DNA of 64,000 nucleotides from Mucilaginibacter aquatilis (GTDB taxonomy: Bacteria; Bacteroidota; Bacteroidia; Sphingobacteriales; Sphingobacteriaceae). This document shows, one piece after another, positions 9,198 through 17,959 of the stretch. Location: the NCBI RefSeq assembly GCF_009755275.1, contig NZ_WQLA01000001.1:124001-188000 (forward strand), given 5' to 3'. Within the stretch, counting starts at the first letter, position 1, and the number at the start of each line of letters is the position of its first letter. The notes beneath the pieces were generated by a model that searched no databases, had not been told where the DNA came from, and saw only the letters and a list, made by a program, of their open reading frames with translations. The translations under genes and the position numbers were made by a program.

Positions 9198-9539
9198 GTA
9201 CTTTTTCTTTTATACAAAAGAAAAAGTACCAAAAAGAAAACTTGCGGCTACGTTTATTTGCTTTGAACCGACCGTGCTTTTAACTAAGGTTAATGCTACC
9301 CGCAAAACACTGATGCCGCAAAAGAAAGGTGTCGTTAGGGCAGTACTTTTATCTAAATCAAACTTATGCTTGGCTTGTTTGGCAGTCAAACAAAAGCAAT
9401 GACCTAACGTAAGCTATAATACCGGCATCAGCCTGTTCGGTAACCACAGGCATAAGTAAAAGCACTAAACGCTGTAGAACAGGGTGCAGCCGGGAGTTTT
9501 TTTTTGGTTACTTTCTTTTTGAGGAAAAAAGAAAGTGAC
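9198..9539. repeat. REPIN-like element: two related hairpins in inverted orientation
   Basis: The left end is a hairpin at 9198-9229 (GTACTTTTTCTTTT / AAAAGAAAAAGTAC). It is followed by CCAAAAAGAAAACTTGCGGCT. The right end, read on the opposite strand, has the same order: a hairpin at 9507-9539 (GTCACTTTC / GAAAGTAAC), then CCAAAA, an A-rich stretch and CTCCCGGCT. The ends are therefore roughly 50-bp imperfect inverted repeats, each itself palindromic, around a 250-bp interior. No transposase is present. ORFs here are repeat artefacts. The layout resembles REPINs or MITEs, which are mobilised in trans. Confidence 0.6.
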
Positions 9540-9583
9540 ATCCGCTGGCTTACGGCAAGTACATCCTTATCCTGACAGGGCAC
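9421..9583. repeat. 163-bp interspersed repeat, copy 1
   Basis: It aligns without gaps to 49282-49444 with about 18 mismatches by eye. It starts ACCGGCATCAGCCTGTT, includes the right-hand hairpin of the REPIN-like element, and ends after CTGGCTTACGGCAAGTACAT. It overlaps the element at 9198-9539 and extends beyond it. Confidence 0.85.
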
Positions 9584-9620
9584 TGCAGCAAGTTGACATA
9601 AAATTGTTAGGAAACCAACC

Positions 9621-10664
9621 CTACTTCCCTAACAACCTTTTATTTATCCTCCCTATCAACCCGGGCCCTTCGTAAATAAAACCGGTATACAACTGTACCA
9701 AAGATGCGCCTGCTTCCAGCTTTTCAATCGCATCCTGTTCTGAGTGTATACCACCTACACCAATGATGGGAAATGAACCGCCTGACTTTTGCGATAAATA
9801 CCTGATCACCTCTGTTGAACGCTGGGTTAAGGGTTTGCCGCTCAATCCGCCGCTTTCAGCAACAATTTTAGGGTTCGACGTAAGGCCGTCGCGACTAATG
9901 GTAGTATTAGTGGCTATGACGCCTGCAATTTTGGTTTCCTGTACAATTTCAACAATATCGTTTAGCTGATCGTCGGTTAAGTCGGGAGCTATTTTGAGGA
10001 GAATAGGCCTGCTGATACTATTTTTACTATTCCGCTGCTGCAGGGTATTGAGTATGTGCATAAGCGGCTCTTTCTCCTGTAGGGCACGCAAGCCGGGTGT
10101 ATTCGGCGAGCTTACATTTACTACAAAGTAATCTACTACATCAAACAACCGATCGAAACATTTAATGTAATCAAGTACTGCATCTTCATTGGGCGTAACT
10201 TTGTTTTTACCAATGTTACCGCCTATAATAACCGGATTCTTGACTGCCTCAGCAGTTTTGCGGTATGTGGCAATACGCGAAGCCAGTACATCAACCCCAA
10301 GGTTATTAAAACCCATACGGTTTATTAAAGCGCCATCGGGCGGTAGCCTGAACATGCGGGGTTTATCATTACCCGGCTGAGGCAACGGAGTAACGGTGCC
10401 CACTTCAATAAAACCAAAGCCGAGATTGGCCATTTCGGCAATAGTATCACCGTTTTTGTCAAAACCTGCAGCCAGGCCTACCGGATTTTTAAAGGTGAGG
10501 CCAAATACGGTGCGCTCTAATTGCTTATCGTTTACTGCCCAAACTGCCCTGCTTACCGCCGAACCGCCGGGAAAACGATTAAAACGTTTCAAATTGCGGG
10601 TAACAAAGTAATGAACTTTTTCAGGATCGAATTTAAACAGTAAGGGTTTGAGCAATTGATACAT
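9621..10664 (-). CDS. pyrD: dihydroorotate dehydrogenase (quinone), class 2
   Basis: 347 residues, the usual length for class 2 enzymes. It oxidises dihydroorotate to orotate in pyrimidine synthesis and passes electrons to quinone at the membrane. The N-terminal helical extension (about 1-45) is the class 2 membrane/quinone module. The FMN-site motif GFDKNGD is at 67-73 and the signature [11 protein letters not shown] at 183-193, with the catalytic serine inside. IGVGGI at 301-306 binds the phosphate. The ATG at 10664 is the natural start. No other pyr genes are adjacent. Confidence 0.96.
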   Translation of the reverse strand: MYQLLKPLLFKFDPEKVHYFVTRNLKRFNRFPGGSAVSRAVWAVNDKQLERTVFGLTFKNPVGLAAGFDKNGDTIAEMANLGFGFIEVGTVTPLPQPGNDKPRMFRLPPDGALINRMGFNNLGVDVLASRIATYRKTAEAVKNPVIIGGNIGKNKVTPNEDAVLDYIKCFDRLFDVVDYFVVNVSSPNTPGLRALQEKEPLMHILNTLQQRNSKNSISRPILLKIAPDLTDDQLNDIVEIVQETKIAGVIATNTTISRDGLTSNPKIVAESGGLSGKPLTQRSTEVIRYLSQKSGGSFPIIGVGGIHSEQDAIEKLEAGASLVQLYTGFIYEGPGLIGRINKRLLGK

Positions 10665-10746
10665 GGCCGCAAATTTAGGGCTTTAAAGCGAGTTTGCAGA
10701 TATGATTTAAACATTATACCTTAGGTGCTCATTCCTATTTTAACCA

Positions 10747-11511
10747 ATGAGCAACCAATTTAACAGACGTAAATTTATTACTGGTTCTACCATGGCCGCT
10801 GTTGCCAGCTTGTCTATACCCGATATTGTATCGGCTGCTGTAAAAACAGATAATAACGCACCAAAAAAAATATCGTTAGATAACAATGACGTAATACTTT
10901 TTCAGGGTGACAGTATAACTGATGCGGGGCGCAACCGCACCAACATCACTCCTAATACCACAGGTATGTTTGGCAACGGTTACGCTAACTTAGCAGCGGC
11001 TGATTTACTATTGAACAATCCGGGTAAAAACCTGCAAATATGGGATCGTGGAATAAGCGGCAATAAAGTATACCAAATGGCCGAACGCTGGGACGCCGAT
11101 TGCCTTCAAATTAAGCCCAATGTGCTTAGCATTATGATTGGTGTAAACGATTTTTGGCACACACTTACCAACGGCTACACCGGCACTATTGAAACTTACC
11201 GTACCGATTATAAAAAACTGTTAGACCGCACCAAACAGGCACTGCCTGATGTAAAGCTGATTATAGGTGAACCGTTTGCTGTATTGGGTGTAAAATCAGT
11301 AACAGATAAATGGTATCCTAAATTTGATGAATACCGTGCGGTAGCTAAAGAAATTGCCCAGGAATACAACGCTCCATTCATCCCCTACCAATCGGTATTT
11401 AATGAAGCCCTTAAGCAAGCCCCTGGCAGCTACTGGACCGGCGATGGCGTACACCCAAGCGTAGCTGGAGCCGCACTGATGGCTAAAGCATGGTTAAAAG
11501 TGGTAAAATAA
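10747..11511 (+). CDS. Tat-exported SGNH/GDSL hydrolase
   Basis: 254 residues. RRKFIT at 7-12, followed by a hydrophobic stretch, is a twin-arginine signal, so folded export is expected. The hydrolase fold shows block I FQGDSITDAG (nucleophile Ser56), block II RGISGNKV, block III GVNDFW (Asn about 134) and block V DGVHP (Asp233, His236). The family removes acetyl or acyl esters from carbohydrates or lipids, and the substrate is not evident. The length is that of a single-domain esterase. It is divergent from pyrD, with an 82-bp gap. Confidence 0.9.
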   Translation: MSNQFNRRKFITGSTMAAVASLSIPDIVSAAVKTDNNAPKKISLDNNDVILFQGDSITDAGRNRTNITPNTTGMFGNGYANLAAADLLLNNPGKNLQIWDRGISGNKVYQMAERWDADCLQIKPNVLSIMIGVNDFWHTLTNGYTGTIETYRTDYKKLLDRTKQALPDVKLIIGEPFAVLGVKSVTDKWYPKFDEYRAVAKEIAQEYNAPFIPYQSVFNEALKQAPGSYWTGDGVHPSVAGAALMAKAWLKVVK

Positions 11512-11523
11512 ATTACACAAGTA

Positions 11524-11626
11524 AGAGCCAGGATTATGAAGACTATAAACTTTCGTCTTGATTCTTGGCTCTTGGTTCTTATTTCTCTTTACCGGTCCCG
11601 GTTCCCGGCTCTTGTCTCTTGGCTCT
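11524..11626. repeat. degenerate heptanucleotide array with fold-back, upstream of the ABC-F gene
   Basis: From 11555 the sequence runs in 7-bp steps: GTCTTGA, TTCTTGG, and on through CTCTTGG-like units to CTCTTGT and CTCTTGG near 11620. The left part at 11524-11543 is the approximate reverse complement of 11555-11572, so the region can fold into a hairpin. It runs directly into the promoter of the next gene. Confidence 0.65.
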
Positions 11627-11642
11627 CAAAAAGGTATCTTTG
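11612..11642 (+). promoter_or_regulatory. promoter of the ABC-F gene
   Basis: TTG at 11612-11614, inside the heptad array, is followed after 20 bp by TATCTTTG at 11635-11642. The start codon is only 8 bp further on, so the transcript would be leaderless or nearly so. Confidence 0.6.
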
Positions 11643-11650
11643 CACTAATA

Positions 11651-13570
11651 ATGATTGCGATAAATAACCTGACGTTTGAGATTGGTGCCCGCGCCCTGTA
11701 TGATGAAGCTAACTGGCATATAAAACCCGGAGAAAAAATTGGCCTTATTGGTGCTAATGGTACCGGCAAAACTACCCTGCTTAAAATCATCGTAGGCGAC
11801 TATAAGCCAACATCGGGCTCTATATCAATGGCTAAAGATTTAACCATTGGCTACCTCAACCAGGATTTATTATCGTATTCATCCGACAAATCAATTTTAC
11901 ATGTGGCCATGGAAGCCTTTGAGCGCCAAAACCAGCTGCACACCGAAATTGAGACGCTGTTAAAAAAACTTGAAACCGACTACAGCGAAGACTTGCTGAA
12001 TAAACTGAGCGATAAGCAAGTTGAGTTTGAAGCATTAGACGGTTATAATATTGAATACAAAGCCCACGAAATTTTAGCCGGTTTAGGCTTTGCCGAAGCC
12101 GACCAAGACCGTAAGCTGGCCACCTTTTCGGGTGGATGGCGTATGCGGGTAATGCTGGCCAAAATCCTTTTGCAAGCTCCGGATATTTTGCTGCTGGATG
12201 AGCCTACCAACCACCTTGACTTACCTTCAATTGTGTGGCTGGAGGATTACCTGCGCAATTTTGAAGGTGCTATTATCATCGTATCTCACGATAGATGGTT
12301 CCTTGATAAGGTAATTAACCGCACGGTTGAAAGCCGCAAAGGCAAGCTTACCGTTTACGCGGGTAACTACAGCTTCTACCTCGAAGAAAAGGGCCTGCGC
12401 GAAGAAATTCAGCGTGGTGAGTTTAAAAATCAGCAAGCCAAAATTAAGCAGGAAGAAAAGCTGATCGAACGTTTCCGCGCCAAGGCATCAAAAGCTAAAA
12501 TGGCACAATCACGCATCAAAATGCTCGATAAAATGGAACGGGTAGATGATGTGGACGATGATAATCCATCAGTTAACTTCAACTTCAAATTTAGCAAGCC
12601 ATCAGGCCGCCACGTAGTGGTGCTCGAGAATGTGAGCAAGAGCTACCCTAACCTTACTATACTAGAAAACACAGGCGCAGTAATTGAAAAGGGCGACAAA
12701 ATTGCCCTGATTGGTGCTAACGGTAAAGGTAAATCAACATTGTTGCGCATTATTGCCGGGGCCGATAAAGAATACACCGGCACCAGCACCACAGGCCACA
12801 ACGTTAGCCAAACGTTTTTTGCCCAGCATCAGTTAGAATCGTTACACCTGGATAACGAGATACTGGCGGAACTGCAATCTTTCGCCCCCAAACACACCGA
12901 TACTGAGTTACGCTCAATATTAGGTTCTTTCCTGTTTACGGGTGATGATGTGTTCAAAAAGATCAAGGTACTTTCGGGTGGTGAAAAATCGCGTGTGGCA
13001 CTGGCCAAGGCCCTTACCGCTGATGCCAACTTTTTGGTACTGGATGAGCCTACCAACCACCTGGACATGCAGTCGGTTAATATTTTGATACAAGCCATTC
13101 AGCAGTATGAGGGTACGGTAATTGCCGTATCGCACGACCGTTACTTCCTTGATAATATTGCCAACAAAATATGGTTTATTGAAAACCACCAGATTAAAGA
13201 ATACCCGGGCACATACCAGGAATACGAGGAATGGAACTCCAAACGTCAGATAGCTCCCAAAGCGGCTGCCCCTGCTCCCAAACCTTTAAAAGAGGAAAAA
13301 AAGGAGCAGGTTAAACAACAGCCATCCGAAGATAAAAACAAGCAGCTTAAAAAACTGAACCAGGACTTAGGCAAAATGGAACAACAAATTGCCGATCTTG
13401 AACAAGAAGTTAAACAACTGGAAAATAAACTGGCCGACGAGGAGATCTTTAACAATCCCGCCAAGCTGAAAGAAACCAACACTGCTTACCAACATAAGCA
13501 AACCGCTTTACAGCAATTACAGCAGCAATGGGAAACATTGGCTGAGCAAATTATGGAATTAGAGGCGTAA
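11651..13570 (+). CDS. ABC-F family ATPase (Uup/EttA type)
   Basis: 639 residues with two ABC ATPase domains and no membrane segment, which defines the ABC-F family of ribosome-acting factors. Domain 1 has Walker A GANGTGKTT (about 34-42), signature FSGGWRMRV and Walker B LLLDEPTNHLD. A charged linker then leads to domain 2, with Walker A GANGKGKST, signature LSGGEKSRV and LVLDEPTNHLD. The last 90 residues are a lysine/glutamate coiled coil, as in Uup. The reading frame is open further upstream, but that part is the heptad repeat; MIAINNLTFEIG at 11651 matches the family start and sits just after the promoter. Confidence 0.94.
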   Translation: MIAINNLTFEIGARALYDEANWHIKPGEKIGLIGANGTGKTTLLKIIVGDYKPTSGSISMAKDLTIGYLNQDLLSYSSDKSILHVAMEAFERQNQLHTEIETLLKKLETDYSEDLLNKLSDKQVEFEALDGYNIEYKAHEILAGLGFAEADQDRKLATFSGGWRMRVMLAKILLQAPDILLLDEPTNHLDLPSIVWLEDYLRNFEGAIIIVSHDRWFLDKVINRTVESRKGKLTVYAGNYSFYLEEKGLREEIQRGEFKNQQAKIKQEEKLIERFRAKASKAKMAQSRIKMLDKMERVDDVDDDNPSVNFNFKFSKPSGRHVVVLENVSKSYPNLTILENTGAVIEKGDKIALIGANGKGKSTLLRIIAGADKEYTGTSTTGHNVSQTFFAQHQLESLHLDNEILAELQSFAPKHTDTELRSILGSFLFTGDDVFKKIKVLSGGEKSRVALAKALTADANFLVLDEPTNHLDMQSVNILIQAIQQYEGTVIAVSHDRYFLDNIANKIWFIENHQIKEYPGTYQEYEEWNSKRQIAPKAAAPAPKPLKEEKKEQVKQQPSEDKNKQLKKLNQDLGKMEQQIADLEQEVKQLENKLADEEIFNNPAKLKETNTAYQHKQTALQQLQQQWETLAEQIMELEA

Positions 13571-13593
13571 ATAAAACACAATCAATATCCAAC

Positions 13594-13682
13594 ATGTCAT
13601 TTCGAGTGATAACGAGAAATCTTAGATTACAGGCAAATCTTACCACTTATCTAAGATCTTTCACTATCGTTCGAGATGACAT
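13594..13682. repeat. TGTCATT-type palindromic intergenic element
   Basis: It begins ATGTCATTTCGAGTGATAAC and ends with the mirrored CGTTCGAGATGACAT. The arms pair over about 31 bp with several mismatches, around AGAAATCTTAG / CTAAGATCTTT. Similar elements lie at 59360-59441 and, in part, at 48477-48546. Repeats of this form are frequent in Bacteroidota. The following gene's reading frame runs through it. Confidence 0.75.
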
Positions 13683-14925
13683 TTTTGTTTTTATACTAGT
13701 TTTAATCTCCCTACCTACATTCGCGCAGCAAAAACTCCAATACACCGATCATACTTACCGTTCTACCATTAAAAGCGTAGAATGCTACAACACCAACAAA
13801 CAAGGTTCGTTTCCGATAATTGCACTGCGTAGCAGCGAACAACTCCTGCTTGCTTTTGATGATTTAGAAGGCCGCAGCCGTAACTTTTACTATACCCTCG
13901 AACATTGCGATGCTGAATGGAACGCCTCGCGCCTGTCGCCTGCCGAGTACCTGCAAGGCTTTATGAAAGACCGCATTATGGATTATAGCTACTCGAGCGG
14001 TACCATGCAAAAGTATATTCATTATGAGGTTAAGCTGCCAAACCAAAACATGGCGCCCAAGTTGGCGGGGAATTACCTATTAAAGGTTTATGAAGACAGC
14101 GACCAGAGCCGCCTCATTATTACCCGCCGTGTATATGTAGCCGGCTCGGCCGTTGGGGTGGCTGCCGAGCTCGTTCCTTCGAACAACGTGCAGGCACGGG
14201 CAAGCAATCAAAAACTCAACTTTCAGGTTAATTATGGCGGGCTAAATGTGCAAAACCCGTATAACGATATTAAGGTACTGGTTATGCAAAACGGCCGCCC
14301 CGAAACAGCACAACTGAACACCCGCCCCACTTTTGTACGCAACGGTCAGCTCATTTACAACGACTTTAACAGCAACGACTTTTCCGGTGGAAATGAGTTC
14401 AGGCACTTTGATATGCGTACGTTAAAGCTATACTCGGAGCGGGTAGTCCGCATTTTGAAAGACACGGCCAATGCCGTTTTACTTTTGGGCGATGAAAGCC
14501 GCAACCGCAACGCCTACTTGCTGGAATACGATAATGACGGCAACTTCTTCATTATAAACCAGGACGGCCGCGATGCCCGCACCGATGGCGATTATGCTTA
14601 CGTTTATTTTAACCTTCTCCCCCCTAACGGCGCGAAAGACAACATCTATATCACCGGAAAATTTAATAACTACGAGCTTACGAATGCCAGCAAACTTACT
14701 TTTGATGCCCAGCGAAACCGCTATACGGCCATCATTAAACTAAAGCAAGGCGTATATGATTATCAATACACTTCGCTCAACCCCGCAACTAACAAACCCG
14801 ACAGCACACCTATTGAAGGCAGCTATTTTGAAACCGAAAACGAGTACCAGCTATTAGTTTACTACCGCCCACCCGGCTCAAGGTGGGAAGAGTTGGTGGG
14901 TTTTAAGTTGGTGTCTACAAAATAG
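13594..14925 (+). CDS. type IX secretion plug-domain protein (DUF5103 type)
   Basis: 443 residues as the frame stands. A hydrophobic export segment (FVFILVLISLPTFAQQ, about residues 31-46) is followed by the mature protein starting KLQYTDHTY. The body, with YTLEHCDAEW, LSPAEYLQGF and a C-terminal beta domain with FYITGKFNNYE-like spacing, fits the T9SS plug-domain family; function is inferred from family only. The start is odd. No ATG, GTG or TTG occurs in frame between the palindromic repeat and the signal peptide, so the only starts are ATG 13594 or GTG 13606, both within the repeat. Translation from there adds about 25-30 basic residues before the signal peptide. No other T9SS gene is nearby. 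Confidence 0.82.
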   Translation: MSFRVITRNLRLQANLTTYLRSFTIVRDDIFVFILVLISLPTFAQQKLQYTDHTYRSTIKSVECYNTNKQGSFPIIALRSSEQLLLAFDDLEGRSRNFYYTLEHCDAEWNASRLSPAEYLQGFMKDRIMDYSYSSGTMQKYIHYEVKLPNQNMAPKLAGNYLLKVYEDSDQSRLIITRRVYVAGSAVGVAAELVPSNNVQARASNQKLNFQVNYGGLNVQNPYNDIKVLVMQNGRPETAQLNTRPTFVRNGQLIYNDFNSNDFSGGNEFRHFDMRTLKLYSERVVRILKDTANAVLLLGDESRNRNAYLLEYDNDGNFFIINQDGRDARTDGDYAYVYFNLLPPNGAKDNIYITGKFNNYELTNASKLTFDAQRNRYTAIIKLKQGVYDYQYTSLNPATNKPDSTPIEGSYFETENEYQLLVYYRPPGSRWEELVGFKLVSTK

Positions 14926-14985
14926 AGGCAATATTCAAGATTTGATACCGTCAAAAAATTGACTTCGCTTAGTTCCATGTTTTCA

Positions 14986-15025
14986 CTTCTTTTCTTGGCT
15001 CTTGTTTCTCGGCTCTTGTCTCTGG
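14986..15025. repeat. heptanucleotide array upstream of the thioesterase
   Basis: Five consecutive 7-bp units: TTCTTGG, CTCTTGT, TTCTCGG, CTCTTGT and CTCTGGA. The units match those at 11555-11626. The array ends at the -33 region of the following promoter. Confidence 0.65.
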
Positions 15026-15045
15026 AAGCTAAAAACCTATCTTTG
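15016..15045 (+). promoter_or_regulatory. promoter of the thioesterase gene
   Basis: TTG at 15016-15018, within the heptad array, 19 bp, then TATCTTTG at 15038-15045. The ATG is 6 bp beyond the -7 box, so the message is probably leaderless. Confidence 0.6.
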
Positions 15046-15050
15046 TAAAT

Positions 15051-15578
15051 ATGCAAGCCAAAAACCCAAAGGACTCTTTAGTGATAATGAATGAACTGGT
15101 ATTACCCAATGATACCAATATGATGCACAACCTTATGGGTGGCCGCTTGCTGTACTGGATGGATATTGCAGCAGCGATGAGCGCACAAAAACACAGCAAC
15201 CGCCTGGTTGTAACTGCTTCGGTTGATAACGTATCTTTTCAAAAAGGTATTAGCCTGGGCGATGCTGTAACCATTGAAGCGAGGGTAACCCGCGCATTTA
15301 ACAAATCAATGGAAGTACGTTTGGATGTTTGGGCGCAAAATATTCCATCGGGAACCAAAGAAAAAAGTAACGAAGCCTACTATACCTTTGTTGCGCTTGA
15401 CGAGGCCGGCAAACCTGTTGCCGTACCTGAAATTGCACCAGAGACAGAGGACGACCATATTATGTACAGTGGTGCATTGCGCCGCAGGCAGCTGCGCCTT
15501 ATACTCAGCGGCCGAATGGAACCAAGCGATGCTACCGAATTGAAAGCGCTGTTTATGGCCGCCAAGCATGATGTTTAA
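15051..15578 (+). CDS. acyl-CoA thioesterase, hotdog fold
   Basis: 175 residues. The sequence LPNDTNMMHNLMGGRLLYWMDIAA at the N-terminus contains the family HNxxGG-type turn and an acidic residue in the long helix; only part is quoted here. VVTASVDNVSFQKGI is the typical second strand region of the YciA/cytosolic acyl-CoA hydrolase branch. It hydrolyses acyl-CoA to free acid and CoA in the cytoplasm. The length is slightly above YciA because of a C-terminal extension of about 30 residues ending in AKHDV. Confidence 0.85.
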   Translation: MQAKNPKDSLVIMNELVLPNDTNMMHNLMGGRLLYWMDIAAAMSAQKHSNRLVVTASVDNVSFQKGISLGDAVTIEARVTRAFNKSMEVRLDVWAQNIPSGTKEKSNEAYYTFVALDEAGKPVAVPEIAPETEDDHIMYSGALRRRQLRLILSGRMEPSDATELKALFMAAKHDV

Positions 15579-15627
15579 ACATTTGCTACAGCATTAAACT
15601 TATGCGACATAGCGTCGTCATACTCAC

Positions 15628-16278
15628 ATGAAACCTTTACAACTTATTATCACAACAATTGCCTTGCTTTGCACAGTTGCGGCGAAGGCCCAAACACCCG
15701 TTCAGCTTATTGGGCGTTACAACCTGGGTGTTGGTATACAGTATAACAATTTATATTACGGCGAAGATATTATTCCTTATAGTCCGGGTGGTGGTATGGG
15801 TATTGAAGCCGGCATAAGGGTTATGCCTTCTGCACATTTGGAGCCCTACGCCACTATTGGCTTTCAGCAAAACATCGCCATAAGAATGACCGACGGAGAC
15901 GATTATTGGGACAATGAAAGCTATTTTACTTTTAACCGTACCACGTTTAACGCAGGTTTAGTTTATAAATTTCCGCTTTTTAACACCACAGATAAAATTG
16001 TGCGCATTGGCGGCGGAGTAAACTTTAGTATACCGGGACGGGCGGCATTTAAAGAAGATAATCAAAAATTACCATCAATAAGCTATAAAATGGCCCGCGG
16101 GTTCAACCTGGAAGCGTCATATGTTGCTTATGCTGATAGACGGGTAACCGTTGAACCTGGTTTACGCTACCGACAAATTAAATTTAACCCTGCAGGTAAC
16201 CGGATGGTACCAGATAATATGAATCCGGCTCAAGCATCGGGGTTCGACTTGTCGGTAATTATAGGATTGAATCTATAA
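15628..16278 (+). CDS. exported outer-membrane beta-barrel-type protein
   Basis: 216 residues. A clear signal peptide (about 1-21, ending AKAQ) precedes alternating hydrophobic and polar strands with many Tyr, Phe and Gly. The last strand, FDLSVIIGLNL, is typical of porin-like barrels. I do not recognise a named family. Its 5' end lies 49 bp after the thioesterase gene, so the two may be cotranscribed. A strong hairpin about 95 bp downstream could end transcription. Confidence 0.75.
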   Translation: MKPLQLIITTIALLCTVAAKAQTPVQLIGRYNLGVGIQYNNLYYGEDIIPYSPGGGMGIEAGIRVMPSAHLEPYATIGFQQNIAIRMTDGDDYWDNESYFTFNRTTFNAGLVYKFPLFNTTDKIVRIGGGVNFSIPGRAAFKEDNQKLPSISYKMARGFNLEASYVAYADRRVTVEPGLRYRQIKFNPAGNRMVPDNMNPAQASGFDLSVIIGLNL

Positions 16279-16371
16279 TACACTACGCCAAATCAATTAA
16301 CTGGCGTGTGCTTTGATGACGAGAACTGCCTTGTATGAAAAGCTACTTCAACATCAATCATCATACGATGC

Positions 16372-16401
16372 GGCATTGTTTAACTCACTTTAAACAATGC
16401 C
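16372..16401. terminator. strong hairpin, possible terminator
   Basis: GGCATTGTTTAA and TTAAACAATGCC pair perfectly around a short loop. There is no good T tract, so termination is not certain. It lies between two convergent genes. Confidence 0.5.
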
Positions 16402-16446
16402 ACGTTATGCATAATAGATTTGGACTGTTGCTGTTATCTCAGCAAA

Positions 16447-17430
16447 TCAATAATGCCCTCTGATTGATTCTTTGATATCCTGATCATAGAGCAGCCTTAG
16501 TTGCTGATGGGTTTCACTTGACAAAGGCGCAAGTTGCGAAGCCTCAACGTTGCTGTTTACCTGGCTAATTTTTGATGCTCCCGGAATTACAGTGGTAACT
16601 TCCGGATGATCAAGTATCCAACGTATAGCCCATTGTGCCATCCGATCGTCGGGCATTAGCAACTTAATTTTTCCGGCAAAATCTAAACCTTGTTTAAACT
16701 CAATGCCTGAGAAAGTTTCGCCCGCGTTGAAGGCTTCACCGTTGGCGTTAAAGTTACGGTGATCATTAGACGAGAATTGTGTATCAGCACTAAATTTACC
16801 GCTTAATAAACCACTGGCTAAGGGCACGCGTACAATCAGCGCAACACCCTTTTCTCTGGCTTTGGCAAAAATTTCATCAGCCACATGCTGGCGAAATAGA
16901 TTAAATATAATTTGCAACGAAGCTAAGCCCTCCTGCTCCAGGCAAATCAACGCTTCCTCTGTTGTTTCAACACTGGCGCCAAAGTAACGAATAAGCCCAT
17001 CCTGTTGCAGTTGGCGCAAATTGTCAAACACATCACCTTTACGCATCTCCTCAGTAGGAATGCAATGCAGTTGTTGCAAAAATAGCTGTGATAGGCCCAA
17101 ATGCTGTAACGAAGCTTCGGTATGTTGTTTCATTGCAGCATAGCTAAAGTTTTGAGGCCAACCATTTCCGGCGTCACCCCGGCGACCAAGTTTAGTAGCT
17201 ATGAAAATGTCTTTGCTTACCGTTTTTAAAAATCGCCCAATCACCGCTTCGCTCACTCCCATTCCATACACGTCGGCAGTGTCAATGAAATTGCCACCAG
17301 CTTGAATATAAGCATTTAAAATACTCAGCGCTTCATCTTCATTTATAGCCCCCCAATCGGCACTACCAAGCTGCCATGTGCCCAAACCAACTTCGGCAAT
17401 AGGTGTATCTTTAAATAATCTGTAATTCAT
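16447..17430 (-). CDS. aldo/keto reductase
   Basis: 327 residues, the usual size for the (beta/alpha)8 NADPH-dependent reductases. The catalytic tetrad is visible: Asp50 and Tyr55 in FIDTADVYG, Lys80 in IATKLG and His122 in LQQLHCIP. The C-terminal cofactor region carries VIPGASKISQVNSNVEAS. The sequence is of the YajO/YdjG-like branch; the physiological carbonyl substrate is unknown. The stop is only 4 bp from a lone hairpin-rich region. The EVE-domain gene ends 36 bp upstream on the same strand. Confidence 0.9.
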   Translation of the reverse strand: MNYRLFKDTPIAEVGLGTWQLGSADWGAINEDEALSILNAYIQAGGNFIDTADVYGMGVSEAVIGRFLKTVSKDIFIATKLGRRGDAGNGWPQNFSYAAMKQHTEASLQHLGLSQLFLQQLHCIPTEEMRKGDVFDNLRQLQQDGLIRYFGASVETTEEALICLEQEGLASLQIIFNLFRQHVADEIFAKAREKGVALIVRVPLASGLLSGKFSADTQFSSNDHRNFNANGEAFNAGETFSGIEFKQGLDFAGKIKLLMPDDRMAQWAIRWILDHPEVTTVIPGASKISQVNSNVEASQLAPLSSETHQQLRLLYDQDIKESIRGHY

Positions 17431-17466
17431 GTTGTTCAGATTTTGCAGCAGTGTTAAACCAATATT

Positions 17467-17871
17467 TTAGCTGCCAAGTTCTACAATACGGTCAAACTCC
17501 TCAGCTTTTAACGGCATAACCGATAAACGACCCTGCCGTACCAGTGATATGTCTTTCAAACGCTCATCAGCCTTAATTTGCTCCAAAGTAACTGGCGTTT
17601 TCAACGCTTCTACAGGCGATAAGTCTACCACAACCCAGTTTTTATCATCAGTAGTTGGGTCCTGATAAGCCTCTTTCATTACTTTCGCAATACCCACAAC
17701 CTCTTTACCCTCATTACTATGATAAAACAACACCAAATCGCCCTCCTTCATCTCACGTAAATTATTACGTGCCTGGTAGTTGCGTACACCATCCCAAAAG
17801 GTGCGCTTGTCTTCATTGAATTTTTGCCAGGAATATTTAAAGGGTTCGGATTTGACGAGCCAGTAGTTCAT
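17467..17871 (-). CDS. EVE-domain protein
   Basis: 134 residues beginning MNYWLVKSEPFKYSW, the hallmark N-terminus of the EVE (PUA-like) family. The signature WDGVRNYQARNNLREMKEGD and the FYHSN strand follow; the protein ends with RQGRLSVMPLKAEEFDRI. EVE domains bind modified bases in DNA or RNA, and this short form is usually single-domain. The frame is open 40 codons further upstream, but that part is promoter sequence. The first 26 codons and the upstream 90 bp are duplicated in decayed form at 20086-20250. Confidence 0.92.
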   Translation of the reverse strand: MNYWLVKSEPFKYSWQKFNEDKRTFWDGVRNYQARNNLREMKEGDLVLFYHSNEGKEVVGIAKVMKEAYQDPTTDDKNWVVVDLSPVEALKTPVTLEQIKADERLKDISLVRQGRLSVMPLKAEEFDRIVELGS

Positions 17872-17959
17872 AAATATGTGCTTTTGTATTTTTAAACGCG
17901 GTTTTTGCAACTTAAACACCTCAAAGGTGACAAAATGTGGTGACAAATTAAAATTTAAA
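17797..17959. repeat. EVE gene 5' region, intact copy of a duplicated segment
   Basis: This covers the first codons and the promoter region of the EVE gene. It matches 20086-20250, with long identical stretches such as ATGTGGTGACAAATTAAAAT. The upstream part contains two direct TTTGTCACC-type repeats and the inverted pair CACCT/AGGTG, which could be an operator. Confidence 0.8.

Noticed and set aside
9023..9232. Minus-strand ORF of 69 residues
   Set aside because: It covers a terminator, a palindromic repeat and a hairpin; an artefact of repeats.
9196..9402. ORF of 68 residues within the repeat block
   Set aside because: It starts inside the REPIN-like hairpin and reads through repeat sequence; composition is not protein-like.
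13594..13682. Repeat-encoded residues as a true N-terminal domain of the plug-domain protein
   Set aside because: The residues come from a known type of intergenic palindrome and precede a normal signal peptide; they are unlikely to be functional.
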